Below are positions 18,019 to 28,280 of a stretch of 64,000 bases of DNA, piece after piece. The stretch's first letter is position 1, and each line of letters begins with the position of its first letter. The notes beneath the pieces are model-generated. The model worked only from the letters and a program-made list of their open reading frames with translations. It was not told the DNA's origin and made no database searches. Both the position numbers and the translations under genes were made by a program. The stretch is from Paraburkholderia xenovorans LB400 (lineage in GTDB: Bacteria > Pseudomonadota > Gammaproteobacteria > Burkholderiales > Burkholderiaceae), in contig NC_007951.1 in NCBI RefSeq assembly GCF_000013645.1, positions 3,100,001 to 3,164,000 of the forward strand. Reading direction: 5' to 3'.

Positions 18019-18816
18019 ATGCTGCAAGAAACGCCGCGGCGAAGCGTCGCCGCGGGCGTGCCTGGCGAGGGCAAGCGCCCGCACGCCGCACGCCCGTTTT
18101 TTTTCCTCTCCGATCTTCACTTGAGCGAGGCGATTCCGCATACGGTCGCCGCGTTCGAGCATTTCATCCGCGTCACCGCCGAGCAGGCCGACTCGGTTTT
18201 CATACTCGGCGACCTGTTCGAGTACTGGATCGGCGACGACATGCTCGTCGAGCCGTTCGTCGCGCGTATGGCGGCGCTGCTGCACACGTTGTCCGAGCGC
18301 GGCATTGCGCTCTACATCATGCACGGCAACCGCGATTTTCTGCTGGGCAAGCGCTTCATGAGAGCGGCCGGCGCGATCTGGCTACCGGATCCTTTCGTGA
18401 TCACCGCATTCGGCACGCGTATCGCGCTCGCGCACGGCGACGGGCTGTGCACCGCGGATCGCGGCTATCAAATGTTCCGCCGTTTTGGGCGCAACCGTTT
18501 CGCGCAGATGCTGTTTCTGGCGTGGCCGTTCCGCTGGCGTCAGAAGCTTGCCGAGAACATGCGCATGAAAAGCGAGCAAGGCCGCGCGCGGCCGGTTTCG
18601 CCGAAGTACGACGTGACGGCGGCGGCAGTGGCCGCGTTGTTCAGGTCGTCGAAAACGGCGACCATCATTCATGGGCACACGCACCGGCCGGCACGGCATC
18701 GCGAGCCGGGCGGCACGCGCTGGGTTCTGCCGGACTGGGATCTGGACCACGGCGAGCGCCGTGGCGGATACCTGCGTATCGATGCTGAAGGGATTCGGGC
18801 GCTGCCGCTGGATTGA
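18019..18816 (+). CDS. lpxH: UDP-2,3-diacylglucosamine diphosphatase
   Basis: LpxH hydrolyses UDP-2,3-diacylglucosamine to lipid X in lipid A synthesis, at the inner face of the cytoplasmic membrane. The 265-residue protein shows the metallophosphoesterase motifs in order: FLSDLHLSE, ILGDLFEYWIGDD, MHGNRDFLLG, ALAHGDGLCTAD and IIHGHTHRPARH. An N-terminal extension of about 25 residues precedes the domain. It converges with cysE, only 42 bp away. Confidence 0.96.
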   Translation: MLQETPRRSVAAGVPGEGKRPHAARPFFFLSDLHLSEAIPHTVAAFEHFIRVTAEQADSVFILGDLFEYWIGDDMLVEPFVARMAALLHTLSERGIALYIMHGNRDFLLGKRFMRAAGAIWLPDPFVITAFGTRIALAHGDGLCTADRGYQMFRRFGRNRFAQMLFLAWPFRWRQKLAENMRMKSEQGRARPVSPKYDVTAAAVAALFRSSKTATIIHGHTHRPARHREPGGTRWVLPDWDLDHGERRGGYLRIDAEGIRALPLD

Positions 18817-18858
18817 AGGCGGCGGTTCGATCACAGGCTGCCGCCCGCACGGTCGGCG

Positions 18859-19704
18859 TCAGCGCTCCGCGACCACCCCATCCACCTTGCCTGCGATCGC
18901 GGCCGACAGACGCCGCAGATCGAGCAGCGCCGCGTCCGCACCTTGCAATGCTTCGAGACTCGTGCCCAGCCGCTCCAGCGCATCGACTATTTCGTCGATG
19001 CGCTTCGCTTGCGTGGCAGCGTGATCGATCAGGCCGTGAATCGCCAGCGAGACGGGATCGTCCGCATTCGGCGTGATGCCGTACGCGCAGAAGCGGCTGC
19101 TTCCAGCGGAGCGTTTTGCACCGCGCGCGGCGCCGCCGGAATCGGAATTCGCCACGACGGAAGCGCCTTCCGACGCCACGGCAGCCGCCGCCGGCACGAT
19201 GATCCGCGCCGGATTGCCCACCGCCGTGCCCCGTGCCGGCACGGGCTTGGTCACCACCGCGTTCGAACCGATCTTCGCCTCGGCGCCGATCGTAAAGCCA
19301 CCGAGCACCTTCGCGCCCGCGCCGACGATCACGCCGCGCTCGAGCGTCGGATGCCGTTTCGCCCCGCGCGTGAGCGACGTGCCGCCGAGCGTCACGCCCT
19401 GGTAGATCGTGCAGTCGTCGCCGACCTGGGCGGTCTCGCCGATCACCACACCCATGCCGTGGTCGATGAACACGCGCCGCCCGAGGGTTGCGCCCGGATG
19501 GATTTCGATGCCGGTCATGAAACGCGCCAACTGCGAGACGAAGCGCGCGAGCCAGCGGCGCCTCGCCTGCCAGCACGCATGGGCGAACCGGTGCAGCACG
19601 AGCGCGTGCAGACCCGGATAACACGTGAGGACTTCCCAGGCGCTGCGGGCGGCGGGGTCGCGCTCGCGGATCGTGGCGATGTCTTCGCGAAGTCTCGTGA
19701 ACAT
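18859..19704 (-). CDS. cysE: Serine O-acetyltransferase
   Basis: The enzyme makes O-acetylserine from serine and acetyl-CoA for cysteine synthesis. It is the short (EpsC/SrpH-like) type lacking the large N-terminal helical domain of E. coli CysE. The hexapeptide left-handed beta-helix runs from about residue 65 to 165 and includes [18 protein letters not shown] and [13 protein letters not shown]-terminal region of about 110 residues follows ([19 protein letters not shown], then a helical segment), a feature of beta-proteobacterial homologues. ATG 19704 fits the [12 protein letters not shown] start. Total 281 residues. Confidence 0.92.
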   Translation of the reverse strand: MFTRLREDIATIRERDPAARSAWEVLTCYPGLHALVLHRFAHACWQARRRWLARFVSQLARFMTGIEIHPGATLGRRVFIDHGMGVVIGETAQVGDDCTIYQGVTLGGTSLTRGAKRHPTLERGVIVGAGAKVLGGFTIGAEAKIGSNAVVTKPVPARGTAVGNPARIIVPAAAAVASEGASVVANSDSGGAARGAKRSAGSSRFCAYGITPNADDPVSLAIHGLIDHAATQAKRIDEIVDALERLGTSLEALQGADAALLDLRRLSAAIAGKVDGVVAER

Positions 19705-19876
19705 GGCAGGGACTGTGTTGTAGGAGAAAGGGCCGCGCGCGCGACAACGCACGCAACGGCACGGCGTGCCGCATAGCACGGCGCCAGCTTTGCTTAGAAC
19801 GTTTCGAGGATTGTAGGGCGAATGCGCGAAGCCTGCCGCAAGCCCACGCTGCCCGCGGGGTTGCCGCCAGCTATCC

Positions 19877-19912
19877 GGCTAGCTGGCTAGCTGGCTAGCT
19901 GGCTAGCTGGCT
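19877..19912. repeat. Octanucleotide tandem repeat (GGCTAGCT), 4.5 copies
   Basis: Four perfect copies of GGCTAGCT and a half copy occupy 19877-19912 in the gap between trmJ and cysE. The unit contains the palindrome GCTAGC, so the array can also fold. It lies 173 nt before the cysE start and 26 nt past the trmJ stop, on their shared strand. Confidence 0.95.
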
Positions 19913-19938
19913 GTCGGCTATCAGAACGCATGCCGTTC

Positions 19939-20790
19939 TCAGGACGCGTCGCCGCCCCTGGGTCCGGTCTTCAACAGAATGTGTTTGGCGATGCCCCGCA
20001 CGATATTCACTTCCTCGCGCTCCAGGCCGGAGCGCGCGAACAGCCGCCGCAGACGCGACATCAGTTTCTTCGGATTGGCCGGATCGAGAAATTCGAGCGC
20101 GACCAGCGCGCTTTCCAGATGCGTGAACATGCTTTCGATTTCGTCGCTCGCCGCGCGCGCGCCGGCCGGTTCGCCCGGTCCCGCCGCCGCCCGAGGCGCG
20201 GCGTGCGCCGTGGCCGTTGCGCTATCGGCCGAGAGATAGGTGGTGCGCAACTCGTACGCGAGCACCTGCACGGCCTGCGCGAGATTGAGCGAGCTATAGG
20301 CCGGATTGGCCGGAATATGCGCGAGCGCGCTGCACCGCTCGACGTCCTCGTTCGACAAACCCGTGCGCTCGTTGCCGAACACCAGCGCGATCTCGCCGTG
20401 CACTGCCTGGTCGCGCGCGATGCCGGCCGCGGCGCGCGGCGTCCATTGCGGCGGCCCGTATTCGCGCAGCCGCGCGGTCAGCGCGATCGACCAATGCACG
20501 CCGCTCAGGGCGTCGGCGAGCGTCGGCACGACGTGCGCGCACGCCAGCACGTCGTCGGCGCCGCTCGCCATAGCGATGGCCTCCGGATCGGTCTGTACGT
20601 GCGGCACGCGTGGCGACACCAGCACGAGCCGCGAGAAACCCATGGTTTTCAGCGCGCGCGCCGCGGCGCCGACATTGCCTGGATGGCTCGGCTCGACGAG
20701 CACGAAGCGGGTCGAGGTGAAGCCGCCGCGCAATTCGGCTACGGCAGGATCGGAAGAATGGTGGCTGTGGTCCACGATGGAATTCGGCAA
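19939..20790 (-). CDS. trmJ: tRNA (cytidine/uridine-2'-O-)-methyltransferase TrmJ
   Basis: This SPOUT-superfamily methyltransferase modifies position 32 of tRNA anticodon loops. The knot-forming motifs are visible: VLVEPSHPGNVGAAARALKT near the N-terminus, IALVFGNERTGLSNEDV and LNLAQAVQVLAYELR. The C-terminal ~100 residues (MFTHLESALVALEFLDPANP, LRRLFARSGLEREEVNIVRG) form the usual helical extension. No ATG lies close to the conserved start; TTG 20790 (LPNSIVDH) and GTG 20775 are the candidates, and I chose TTG without a strong ribosome-binding site. About 283 residues. Confidence 0.9.
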   Translation of the reverse strand: MPNSIVDHSHHSSDPAVAELRGGFTSTRFVLVEPSHPGNVGAAARALKTMGFSRLVLVSPRVPHVQTDPEAIAMASGADDVLACAHVVPTLADALSGVHWSIALTARLREYGPPQWTPRAAAGIARDQAVHGEIALVFGNERTGLSNEDVERCSALAHIPANPAYSSLNLAQAVQVLAYELRTTYLSADSATATAHAAPRAAAGPGEPAGARAASDEIESMFTHLESALVALEFLDPANPKKLMSRLRRLFARSGLEREEVNIVRGIAKHILLKTGPRGGDAS

Positions 20791-21206
20791 ACTAAAGACG
20801 CGTATGGTAGCGCCAACGCCGCGGCCGGTCCCGATTGCGTGAAAGCGCGGGCATGAGCGCGCGCGCGAATACGTCCACCAACGCCACAACCGCGCTCGCG
20901 AATGACGGGCCAGCCGACAGGCCAGCCGCGTAAAAACAGCCAGATTACCCGCCCCGCCCAGCGAACGCTGCCGCGACGCCCGGACTCGGGTAAAATACCG
21001 CCATTCGCGTCCAGCCCGGCCCTGCGGCTTTGCATGAGCGCCTCGTTCTTATCCAATTCGTCTCCGTCGGCGGAATGCGCACCGGTGCTGTACCGGGCGG
21101 GCGTTCCGTGCTGTTTCCGCGCCTCGCAGAGGGCGCCCAATTAGCGCAGGTCAGCGCTCATTTACCGGCCAGCAGCCGTGCTGCCCCGGCACAAGGATCC
21201 AGTCTC
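20791..21206. other. Divergent intergenic region between trmJ and suhB
   Basis: There is no convincing gene. The suhB frame is open upstream to 21030, but that extension has no family-like content. A TAAAAT hexamer at 20991-20996 could be a suhB -10 element, with a leader of about 200 nt. No good -35 was seen. Confidence 0.45.
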
Positions 21207-22010
21207 ATGCATCCCATGCTCAATATCGCTGTGAAAGCCGCGCGCCGCGCGTCACAGATCATCACCCGCGCTTCGCTCGATCTCGATCTCGTCCAGGTCA
21301 GCAAGAAACAGCACAACGATTTCGTCACGGAGGTCGACAAAGCGTCTGAAGCAGCGATCATCGACACGCTCAAGACCGCCTACCCCGATCACGCCATCCT
21401 TGCTGAAGAATCCGGCAAGTCGGATAACGAATCCGAATACCAGTGGATCATCGATCCGCTCGACGGCACCACCAATTTCATCCACGGTTTTCCGTACTAC
21501 TGCGTGTCGATCGCGCTGGCTCACAAGGGCATCGTGACGCAAGCCGTCGTGTACGACCCGACCCGCAACGACCTGTTCACCGCCTCGCGCGGCCGCGGCG
21601 CGTTCCTCAACGATCGCCGCATCCGCGTGGCCAAGCGCGACCGTCTGGCTGACGGCCTGATCGGCACCGGCTTCCCGTTCCGCGAAACGGACGGCCTCGA
21701 AGCGTATGGCCGCCAGTTCGCTGAAATGACCCAGGCCTGCGCCGGCCTGCGCCGTCCGGGCGCCGCCGCGCTCGATCTGGCGAACGTCGCCGCCGGCCGC
21801 ATGGACGGCTTCTTCGAGCAAGGGCTGAATGCGTGGGACGTCGCCGCGGGCAGCCTGCTGATCACGGAAGCCGGCGGCCTGGTGGGCAACTACACGGGCG
21901 ATTCCGATTTCCTGCACATCGGCGAAATCGTCGCGGGCAACCCGAAGGTCTACGCACAGATGATCCCGATCCTGTCGCGCTACAGCCGCACGCGCCAGCA
22001 GTCGGCTTAA
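21207..22010 (+). CDS. suhB: Inositol-1-monophosphatase
   Basis: SuhB is a Mg-dependent inositol monophosphatase that in E. coli also acts in rRNA transcription antitermination. The 267-residue length is standard. The metal-binding motifs are [18 protein letters not shown], the signature [19 protein letters not shown] and [20 protein letters not shown] 21207 gives the conserved [16 protein letters not shown] start. It ends in a strong terminator. Confidence 0.96.
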   Translation: MHPMLNIAVKAARRASQIITRASLDLDLVQVSKKQHNDFVTEVDKASEAAIIDTLKTAYPDHAILAEESGKSDNESEYQWIIDPLDGTTNFIHGFPYYCVSIALAHKGIVTQAVVYDPTRNDLFTASRGRGAFLNDRRIRVAKRDRLADGLIGTGFPFRETDGLEAYGRQFAEMTQACAGLRRPGAAALDLANVAAGRMDGFFEQGLNAWDVAAGSLLITEAGGLVGNYTGDSDFLHIGEIVAGNPKVYAQMIPILSRYSRTRQQSA

Positions 22011-22053
22011 GCGCCTCGATCGCGGCGCCGGTTTCCTGCCGGCATCCGGAATA

Positions 22054-22081
22054 CGAAAAAGCGGCTTCGGCCGCTTTTTCG
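22054..22081. terminator. Rho-independent terminator of suhB
   Basis: A perfect 12-bp inverted repeat (22054-22065 with 22070-22081) with a UUCG-type tetraloop (ttcg) and built-in A and T runs on both sides. It is 43 nt past the suhB stop. Confidence 0.92.
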
Positions 22082-22221
22082 TTGGCGCGCCTGCATACAC
22101 CGGGCGTTCGTGCTACAAAGCGGGAAGCCGCGCCGGCATGCTCGAATGCCGGCTGCGTTTCGCGCGTTTTCGCTGCGCCCTGCTTTGCGCCTGACTGCGC
22201 GCGGAGCTTCCAATCCGCTTC

Positions 22222-23520
22222 ATGAAAAAAGGCTTCTACACAATCATCGCGGCGCAGTTCATTTCGTCGCTTGCGGACAATGCGCTGTTGATCGCGGCCA
22301 TCGCGTTGCTCTCCGTGATTCGCTCGGCCGCCTGGGTCACGCCGCTGCTGCAGATTTTCTTCACTGTTTCGTACGTGCTGCTCGCGCCGTTCGTCGGCGC
22401 TTTCGCCGATTCGATGCAAAAGCGGCACGTCATGTTCATCTCCAACGCGTTGAAGGCGAGCGGCTGCCTGATGATGATCGCGGGCGTGCATCCGATGATC
22501 GCCTACGGCGTGGTCGGCTTCGGCGCAGCCGCGTATTCGCCGGCCAAGTACGGCATCCTCACGGAGCTGCTGCCCGCGGAAAAACTCGTCAAGGCGAATG
22601 CGTGGCTCGAATCGGCCACCGTGCTGTCGACCATCGTCGGCACGATGGTGGGCGGCGCGCTGATCAGCACCTTCGCGGACAAGTTCGTCGCGCATGCGCA
22701 TCTGCCGCTGATCCGCTCTTCCGCCGACCTCGCCATGTTCGCGACGATGGTGACCTACGCGATCGCCGCCGCGATCAACATCTTCATTCCCGACACCGGC
22801 GCGCGTTATGAAAACCGTCTCAAGGAACCGAAGAAGCTGGTCGGCGATTTCTATCATTGCTTCAACGTGCTGTGGGCCGACAAACTCGCGCAGATCGCGC
22901 TGTGGGTGACGACCCTGATGTGGGGCGGTGCCGTGACGCTGCAATTGCTGGTGCTCAAATGGGCCAACGTGAACCTCGGGCTGTCGCTCTCGAAGGCGGC
23001 GGTCATGCAGGGCGTTACGGGTCTGGGCATCGCGGTCGGCGCGGCGGCCGCGGCCGCGCTGATTCCGTTGCGCAAGTCGCTGCGCGTGTTGCCGGTCGGC
23101 ATCCTGACCGGCGCGGTGGCGATCGCTATGGCGTTCTACAACAAGGACCTGTTCCCGCCGGGTTCAGGCATTCGCATCGGCACGTACGTGCTGCCGTTCT
23201 ACATTCTGCTCGCCTATCCGCTGATGATCCTGCTCGGCGCGCTGTCGGGCTTTTTCATCGTGCCGATGAACGCACTTCTTCAGCACCGCGGCGCGACGCT
23301 GCTCTCCGCCGGGCACTCGATCGCGGTGCAGAATTTCAACCAGAACCTCGCCGTGCTGCTGATGCTGGGCGCCTACGCGCTGTTGCTGACCGCGAAGATG
23401 CCGGCGCAATGGATCATCGTCGTGTTCGGCACGTTCATCACGTTCATGATGTGGCTCGCAAAACGGCGCAGCGCGATGAACGCGCGCATGGTGGACATGC
23501 GCGCCCTGGTGGAAGAATGA
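22222..23520 (+). CDS. lplT: Lysophospholipid transporter LplT (MFS family)
   Basis: This inner-membrane MFS carrier imports lysophospholipids for re-acylation. The 432-residue protein has about 12 hydrophobic helices, opening MKKGFYTIIAAQFISSLADN. LplT-like motifs include FVGAFADSMQKRHVMF in the helix 2-3 loop, and GAAAYSPAKYGILTELLP. In many proteobacteria lplT is paired with the acyltransferase gene aas; here it stands alone between suhB and mutS. Confidence 0.88.
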   Translation: MKKGFYTIIAAQFISSLADNALLIAAIALLSVIRSAAWVTPLLQIFFTVSYVLLAPFVGAFADSMQKRHVMFISNALKASGCLMMIAGVHPMIAYGVVGFGAAAYSPAKYGILTELLPAEKLVKANAWLESATVLSTIVGTMVGGALISTFADKFVAHAHLPLIRSSADLAMFATMVTYAIAAAINIFIPDTGARYENRLKEPKKLVGDFYHCFNVLWADKLAQIALWVTTLMWGGAVTLQLLVLKWANVNLGLSLSKAAVMQGVTGLGIAVGAAAAAALIPLRKSLRVLPVGILTGAVAIAMAFYNKDLFPPGSGIRIGTYVLPFYILLAYPLMILLGALSGFFIVPMNALLQHRGATLLSAGHSIAVQNFNQNLAVLLMLGAYALLLTAKMPAQWIIVVFGTFITFMMWLAKRRSAMNARMVDMRALVEE

Positions 23521-23693
23521 GGCCGTGACGAAGATGAAGCGGGCGCGGCGCGGCCGGCCCGCGCTCTGTTGCCCCTGGCTTGTCGCCTGGGGTTAGGGTT
23601 CGCAGTGCGGATTGGCCGTCCGGCCAGGGTCCGCTCACCCTGACGACAGGTTAAACTCACGCCCTGAACAGCTAACGCAAGAAGACACCGAGG

Positions 23694-26378
23694 ATGGGCA
23701 TTCAAACCGCAACGGCCAGCGACGTCGCACAACACACCCCTATGATGCAGCAGTACCTACGCATCAAGGCGGAGCATCCCGGCACGCTGGTGTTCTACCG
23801 GATGGGCGACTTCTACGAACTCTTTTTCGAAGACGCGGAAAAAGCCGCGCGCCTGCTCGATCTGACACTCACGCAGCGCGGCGCGTCCGCGGGCAATCCG
23901 ATCAAAATGGCCGGCGTGCCGCATCACGCTGTCGAACAATATCTGGCCAAGCTGGTCAAGCTCGGCGAGTCTGTTGCGATTTGCGAGCAGATCGGCGACC
24001 CGGCAACGTCGAAGGGTCCGGTCGAGCGCAAAGTGGTCCGCGTGGTCACGCCGGGCACGCTCACGGACGCCGCGCTGCTGTCCGACAAGAACGACGTCTA
24101 CCTGCTGGCCATGTGCGTCGCGCACAATCGTCGCGGTGTCGCGACCAGCGTCGGTCTCGCATGGCTGAATCTGGCGAGCGGCGCGTTGCGCCTCGCCGAA
24201 CTCGCGCCGGACCAGGTGGCGGCCGCGCTCGAACGCATTCGTCCCGCGGAAGTTCTGGTGGCCGACACGCCCGGCGACGCCGCAAGCTGGACGCCGCCGG
24301 TCAACGCAGGCGCCCTCACCCGCGTGCCGGTCTGGCACTTCGACATCGCCTCGGGCACGCAGCGCTTGTGCGATCAGCTGGAAGTGGCCGGCCTCGACGG
24401 CTTCGGCGCGCATTCGCTGACCTGCGCATGGGGCGCGGCCGGCGCGCTGCTGCTGTACGCCGCCGCCACGCAAGGCCAGCAATTGCGTCATGTGCGCAGC
24501 CTGAAAGTCGAGTACGAATCCGAATACATCGGCCTCGACCCTGCCACGCGCCGCAATCTCGAACTCACGGAAACGCTGCGCGGCACGGAGTCGCCCACGC
24601 TGTGTTCGCTGCTCGACACCTGCTGCACGACAATGGGCAGCCGTCTGCTGCGCCACTGGCTGCATCATCCGCCGCGCGAATCGGCGGTCGCGCAGGCGCG
24701 TCAGCAGGCAATCGGCGCTTTGCTCGAGGCACCGCCTGGCGCGGGCGTCGACTCGCTGCGCGGCGCGTTGCGGCAGATCTCGGACATCGAGCGGATCACC
24801 GGGCGCCTCGCGCTGCTGTCGGCACGGCCTCGCGATCTGTCGAGTTTGCGCGACACCTTCATCGCGTTGCCCGAGTTGCGCGCGCAGCTCGCGGCCGTTT
24901 CGCCGAATGCGGATTCGCTAGCCCGCATCGACGCCTCGCTCGAACCGCCGCAAGCCTGCGTCGAACTGCTCAGGCGCGCGGTCGCCGAGGAGCCGTCGGC
25001 GATGGTGCGCGACGGCGGCGTGATCGCGCGCGGCTACGACGCGGAACTGGACGAGTTGCGGGATATTTCGGAGAACTGCGGGCAGTTCCTGATCGACCTC
25101 GAAACCCGCGAGCGCGCACGCACGGGCATCGGCAATCTGCGCGTCGAGTACAACAAGGTGCATGGCTTCTATATCGAAGTCACGCGCGGCCAGACCGACA
25201 AGGTGCCGGACGACTATCGCCGCCGCCAGACGCTGAAGAACGCCGAACGCTACATCACGCCGGAACTGAAAACGTTCGAGGACAAAGCGCTGTCCGCGCA
25301 GGAACGCGCGCTCGCCCGCGAACGCTCGCTCTACGACGCGTTGCTGCAGGCGCTGCTGCCCTTTATCCCGGATTGCCAGCGGGTCGCCTCGGCGCTTGCC
25401 GAACTCGATCTGCTGGCGGCCTTCGGCGAGCGCGCCCGCGCGCTCGATTGGGTCGCGCCCACGTTCTCGCCGGACGCCGGCATCGAGATCGAACAGGGAC
25501 GGCATCCGGTCGTGGAAGCGCAGGTCGAGCAGTTCATCGCCAACGACTGCTCGCTTACGCCCGAGCGCAAACTGCTGCTGATCACCGGCCCGAACATGGG
25601 CGGTAAATCCACCTTCATGCGGCAGACCGCGCTGATCGCGCTGCTCGCCTACGTGGGCAGCTATGTGCCCGCGCGGCGCGCCGCCTTCGGGCCGATCGAC
25701 CGTATCTTCACGCGTATCGGCGCAGCGGACGACCTTGCCGGCGGCCGCTCCACCTTCATGGTCGAGATGACCGAAGCCGCCGCGATCCTGAACGACGCCA
25801 CGCCGCAAAGTCTCGTGCTGATGGACGAGATCGGCCGCGGCACGTCCACCTTCGACGGGCTCGCGCTGGCGTGGGCGATCGCGCGGCATCTGCTTGCGCA
25901 CAACGGCTGCCATACGCTCTTTGCCACCCACTACTTCGAACTGACGCAACTGCCGGCAGAGTTTCCGCAGGCGGCCAACGTCCACCTGTCGGCGGTCGAG
26001 CATGGGCACGGCATCGTGTTCCTCCACGCCGTCAGCGAAGGGCCGGCCAATCAGAGCTACGGCCTGCAGGTCGCGCAACTCGCCGGCGTGCCGAACGCAG
26101 TGATTCGCGCGGCGCGCAAGCATCTTGCGTATCTCGAACAGCAGTCGGCCGCGCAGCCCGCGCCGCAACTCGATCTGTTCGCCGCGCCCATGCCGATGCT
26201 GCTCGAAGACGCGGACGACGAGCGTGATTCGAAAGCCGAAGCGCTTGTGCCGCCCGCCATGCAGGCGCTTGTCGAGCGTCTGCGCGGCATCGATCCGAAC
26301 GATCTGCGGCCGCGCGAAGCGCTCGATCTGCTGTACGAATTGCATGAACTGGCCGCCGCGCCGGATGCGGATCATTGA
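23694..26378 (+). CDS. mutS: DNA mismatch repair protein MutS
   Basis: MutS recognises mismatches and recruits MutL. The 894-residue protein has the mismatch-reading Phe-x-Glu in GDFYELF (F40, E42), the connector and lever domains, Walker [10 protein letters not shown] from about residue 632, then [22 protein letters not shown] (Walker B and D-loop) and [14 protein letters not shown]-terminal helical tail ([16 protein letters not shown]) matches the tetramerisation region. The start follows the family. The stop overlaps the next gene by 14 bp. Confidence 0.98.
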   Translation: MGIQTATASDVAQHTPMMQQYLRIKAEHPGTLVFYRMGDFYELFFEDAEKAARLLDLTLTQRGASAGNPIKMAGVPHHAVEQYLAKLVKLGESVAICEQIGDPATSKGPVERKVVRVVTPGTLTDAALLSDKNDVYLLAMCVAHNRRGVATSVGLAWLNLASGALRLAELAPDQVAAALERIRPAEVLVADTPGDAASWTPPVNAGALTRVPVWHFDIASGTQRLCDQLEVAGLDGFGAHSLTCAWGAAGALLLYAAATQGQQLRHVRSLKVEYESEYIGLDPATRRNLELTETLRGTESPTLCSLLDTCCTTMGSRLLRHWLHHPPRESAVAQARQQAIGALLEAPPGAGVDSLRGALRQISDIERITGRLALLSARPRDLSSLRDTFIALPELRAQLAAVSPNADSLARIDASLEPPQACVELLRRAVAEEPSAMVRDGGVIARGYDAELDELRDISENCGQFLIDLETRERARTGIGNLRVEYNKVHGFYIEVTRGQTDKVPDDYRRRQTLKNAERYITPELKTFEDKALSAQERALARERSLYDALLQALLPFIPDCQRVASALAELDLLAAFGERARALDWVAPTFSPDAGIEIEQGRHPVVEAQVEQFIANDCSLTPERKLLLITGPNMGGKSTFMRQTALIALLAYVGSYVPARRAAFGPIDRIFTRIGAADDLAGGRSTFMVEMTEAAAILNDATPQSLVLMDEIGRGTSTFDGLALAWAIARHLLAHNGCHTLFATHYFELTQLPAEFPQAANVHLSAVEHGHGIVFLHAVSEGPANQSYGLQVAQLAGVPNAVIRAARKHLAYLEQQSAAQPAPQLDLFAAPMPMLLEDADDERDSKAEALVPPAMQALVERLRGIDPNDLRPREALDLLYELHELAAAPDADH

Positions 26379-27729
26379 CGCACCCAGGCGCCCGCAGCGT
26401 CCGCGCAAGCTCCGCGCGGCGCTCACTCTCGCCCTCACGCTCTCGGGCGGCGGCGTGCCGCTCGCGGGAGTGACAGCGGGATTGTCGGCGGGGTTGTCGA
26501 CTTTCGCGCCGGCGGCCCACGCTGACACACCGCGCTACACGTTCGCGGTCATCGCCAACACCATGCAAAGCGCCGCCGACGAAGCCCCCACGCAGCGGCT
26601 GATCGAAGCGATCAGCCGTGAGCGCGACATGTCGTTCATCGTGTACGACGGCAATCTGAAGGGCGCCAAAGAGGCCTGCCGCGATGCACTCTACGAACGT
26701 CGCCACGCGCTGCTCGAAACCTCGCGGCCCGCTCTCTTCTTCATTCCGGGCCAGCATGACTGGGCCGATTGCGGCACGGCCGAGGCAGGCGGTTTTGATC
26801 CCGTCGAACGGCTCGATCAGTTGCGTCAGACGCTTTTCGCCGACGCCACGTCGATGGGCCAGAACCCGATCGCCCTGACACGTGAAAGCGAAGTCTCGCG
26901 CTTTCGCCCGTATCGCGAAAACGTGCGCTGGCAAGTGGGCGATACCGTGTTCGTCGGCCTGAATGCGCCGAGTCCGAATAATCATTATCTGACCGCGGGC
27001 GGGCGCAACGGCGAATTCGAGGATCGCGTGATCGCCAATGCGTTCTGGCTCGAACATGCCGGCGAATATGCGAAACGCCGCGACGCGCGCGCGATTGTCG
27101 TGTTCATTCAAGGCGATCCGGACCCGGAGCGTTACGAACGGCCCGACCGTTTCGCGTGGCTGCGTTTTGCGCGCAACACCCGCCGCGACGGCTTTCTGGA
27201 ATTCAAACGCAGCCTCGTCAAGCTCGCGCAGATTTTCCGCGGACCGGTGCTGGTGATTCATTGCGACGACGAACGTGCAAGCAGCGGCTTTGTGATCGAT
27301 CAGCCGCTACGCAATGACAAGGGATTGCTCGTGACGAATCTCACGCGTGTCGCGCTGGCGCCGCATGATCGTCTCAATCAGTGGATTCAGGTTGAAGCGG
27401 ATCTCGGCAGGAAACCGCCGTTCCGCGTAAGTGTGCGCGACGTGCCGAAGCAAATGCCGATGCCCACGGCGCAACCGGTTATGCCGCGCGACGCGCCGGC
27501 GGCCTCGATGCCGGCCGTACCGGCGCTCGGGCCCGCCTCCGAATTGCCGCCGCTGTTGCAGACGCCCGGGGAGCCGCAACTGGATCAGCAACCGCGCATA
27601 CCGGCGGATCAGGGCGGCGGCGGATATGGGCCGGCCACGTCCACCCCGCCCGCTGCCCAGCCACACCTGCCGGGCGCTTCTTCAGTCATGCCCGGCTTGC
27701 CCGCCAGCTCAGTGCAGCGTGGGCCCTGA
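26365..27729 (+). CDS. Secreted metallophosphoesterase-like protein with altered motifs
   Basis: This 454-residue protein starts inside mutS (14-bp overlap). It has a long basic N-terminus, then a hydrophobic segment and [13 protein letters not shown], a probable signal peptide. The next part looks like a calcineurin-type fold: [31 protein letters not shown] in place of [14 protein letters not shown] in place of GNHD, and [14 protein letters not shown]. Key metal ligands appear substituted (GNHD to GQHD), so catalytic activity is doubtful. The last ~100 residues are Pro/Ala-rich and disordered. Its end overlaps the convergent slyD by 21 bp. Function unknown. Confidence 0.75.
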   Translation: MRIIDAPRRPQRPRKLRAALTLALTLSGGGVPLAGVTAGLSAGLSTFAPAAHADTPRYTFAVIANTMQSAADEAPTQRLIEAISRERDMSFIVYDGNLKGAKEACRDALYERRHALLETSRPALFFIPGQHDWADCGTAEAGGFDPVERLDQLRQTLFADATSMGQNPIALTRESEVSRFRPYRENVRWQVGDTVFVGLNAPSPNNHYLTAGGRNGEFEDRVIANAFWLEHAGEYAKRRDARAIVVFIQGDPDPERYERPDRFAWLRFARNTRRDGFLEFKRSLVKLAQIFRGPVLVIHCDDERASSGFVIDQPLRNDKGLLVTNLTRVALAPHDRLNQWIQVEADLGRKPPFRVSVRDVPKQMPMPTAQPVMPRDAPAASMPAVPALGPASELPPLLQTPGEPQLDQQPRIPADQGGGGYGPATSTPPAAQPHLPGASSVMPGLPASSVQRGP

Positions 27730-28248
27730 CTTGTCCTCTTCGTCGTCCTCGTCATCGTCGAGGACTTCGAGGCCGTCGGCGCCGTGCGCGTGTTCGTGCT
27801 GGATTTCGTCTTCGGTAGCCGGGCGTACGTCTTTCACGGTCAACGCGAAACGCAGTGCCATGCCGGCGAGCGGATGGTTGCCGTCGAGCACGACTTTGTC
27901 TTCCGCAACGTCGGTCACCACGTAGACGAGCGAATCGAGATCCTCGTCGCCTTCTTCCGGCGTGCCTTCGAATTGCATGCCGACTTCGAGCGGTTCCGGG
28001 AAGCGATCGCGCGGCTCGATCTTCACGAGATCGGGGTCGTACTCGCCGAACGCGTCTTGCGGCTCCAGCTGGATCTGGGTCTCGAAGCCGGCCTCGTGGC
28101 CGTCGAGCTCTTCCTCGATCTTGGGGAACGTGCCATCATAGCCGCCGTGCAGATAGACCATCGGCTCGTCGCTTTCCTCGATCAGATTGCCCTGCGCATC
28201 CGACAGCTTGTAAGCGACCGACACGACGGTGTTCTTTGCGATTTTCAT
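27709..28248 (-). CDS. slyD: FKBP-type peptidyl-prolyl isomerase, SlyD-like
   Basis: This is a 179-residue cytoplasmic FKBP with an inserted chaperone flap. It starts MKIAKNTVVSVAYKLSDAQG, with VYLHGGYDGTFPKIEEELDGHEAG between the two halves of the FKBP fold, and VVLDGNHPLAGMALRFALTV, a signature of the SlyD group. The C-terminus is acidic ([20 protein letters not shown]) with few histidines, so the nickel-binding tail of E. coli SlyD is missing. A GGAGA ribosome-binding sequence precedes ATG 28248. It is divergent from the RoxA-like gene, with only 32 bp between start codons. Confidence 0.9.
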   Translation of the reverse strand: MKIAKNTVVSVAYKLSDAQGNLIEESDEPMVYLHGGYDGTFPKIEEELDGHEAGFETQIQLEPQDAFGEYDPDLVKIEPRDRFPEPLEVGMQFEGTPEEGDEDLDSLVYVVTDVAEDKVVLDGNHPLAGMALRFALTVKDVRPATEDEIQHEHAHGADGLEVLDDDEDDEEDKSGPTLH

Positions 28249-28280
28249 TCGATTCTCCAGAATACAACTCACATTATACG

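Noticed and set aside
19877..19912. The octanucleotide array as a CRISPR or integron-like array
   Set aside because: The units are 8 bp with no spacers; it is a simple tandem repeat.
23612..25606. A long plus-strand frame overlapping mutS in another frame
   Set aside because: MutS is unambiguous in its own frame; the alternative is an Arg/Ala-rich shadow.
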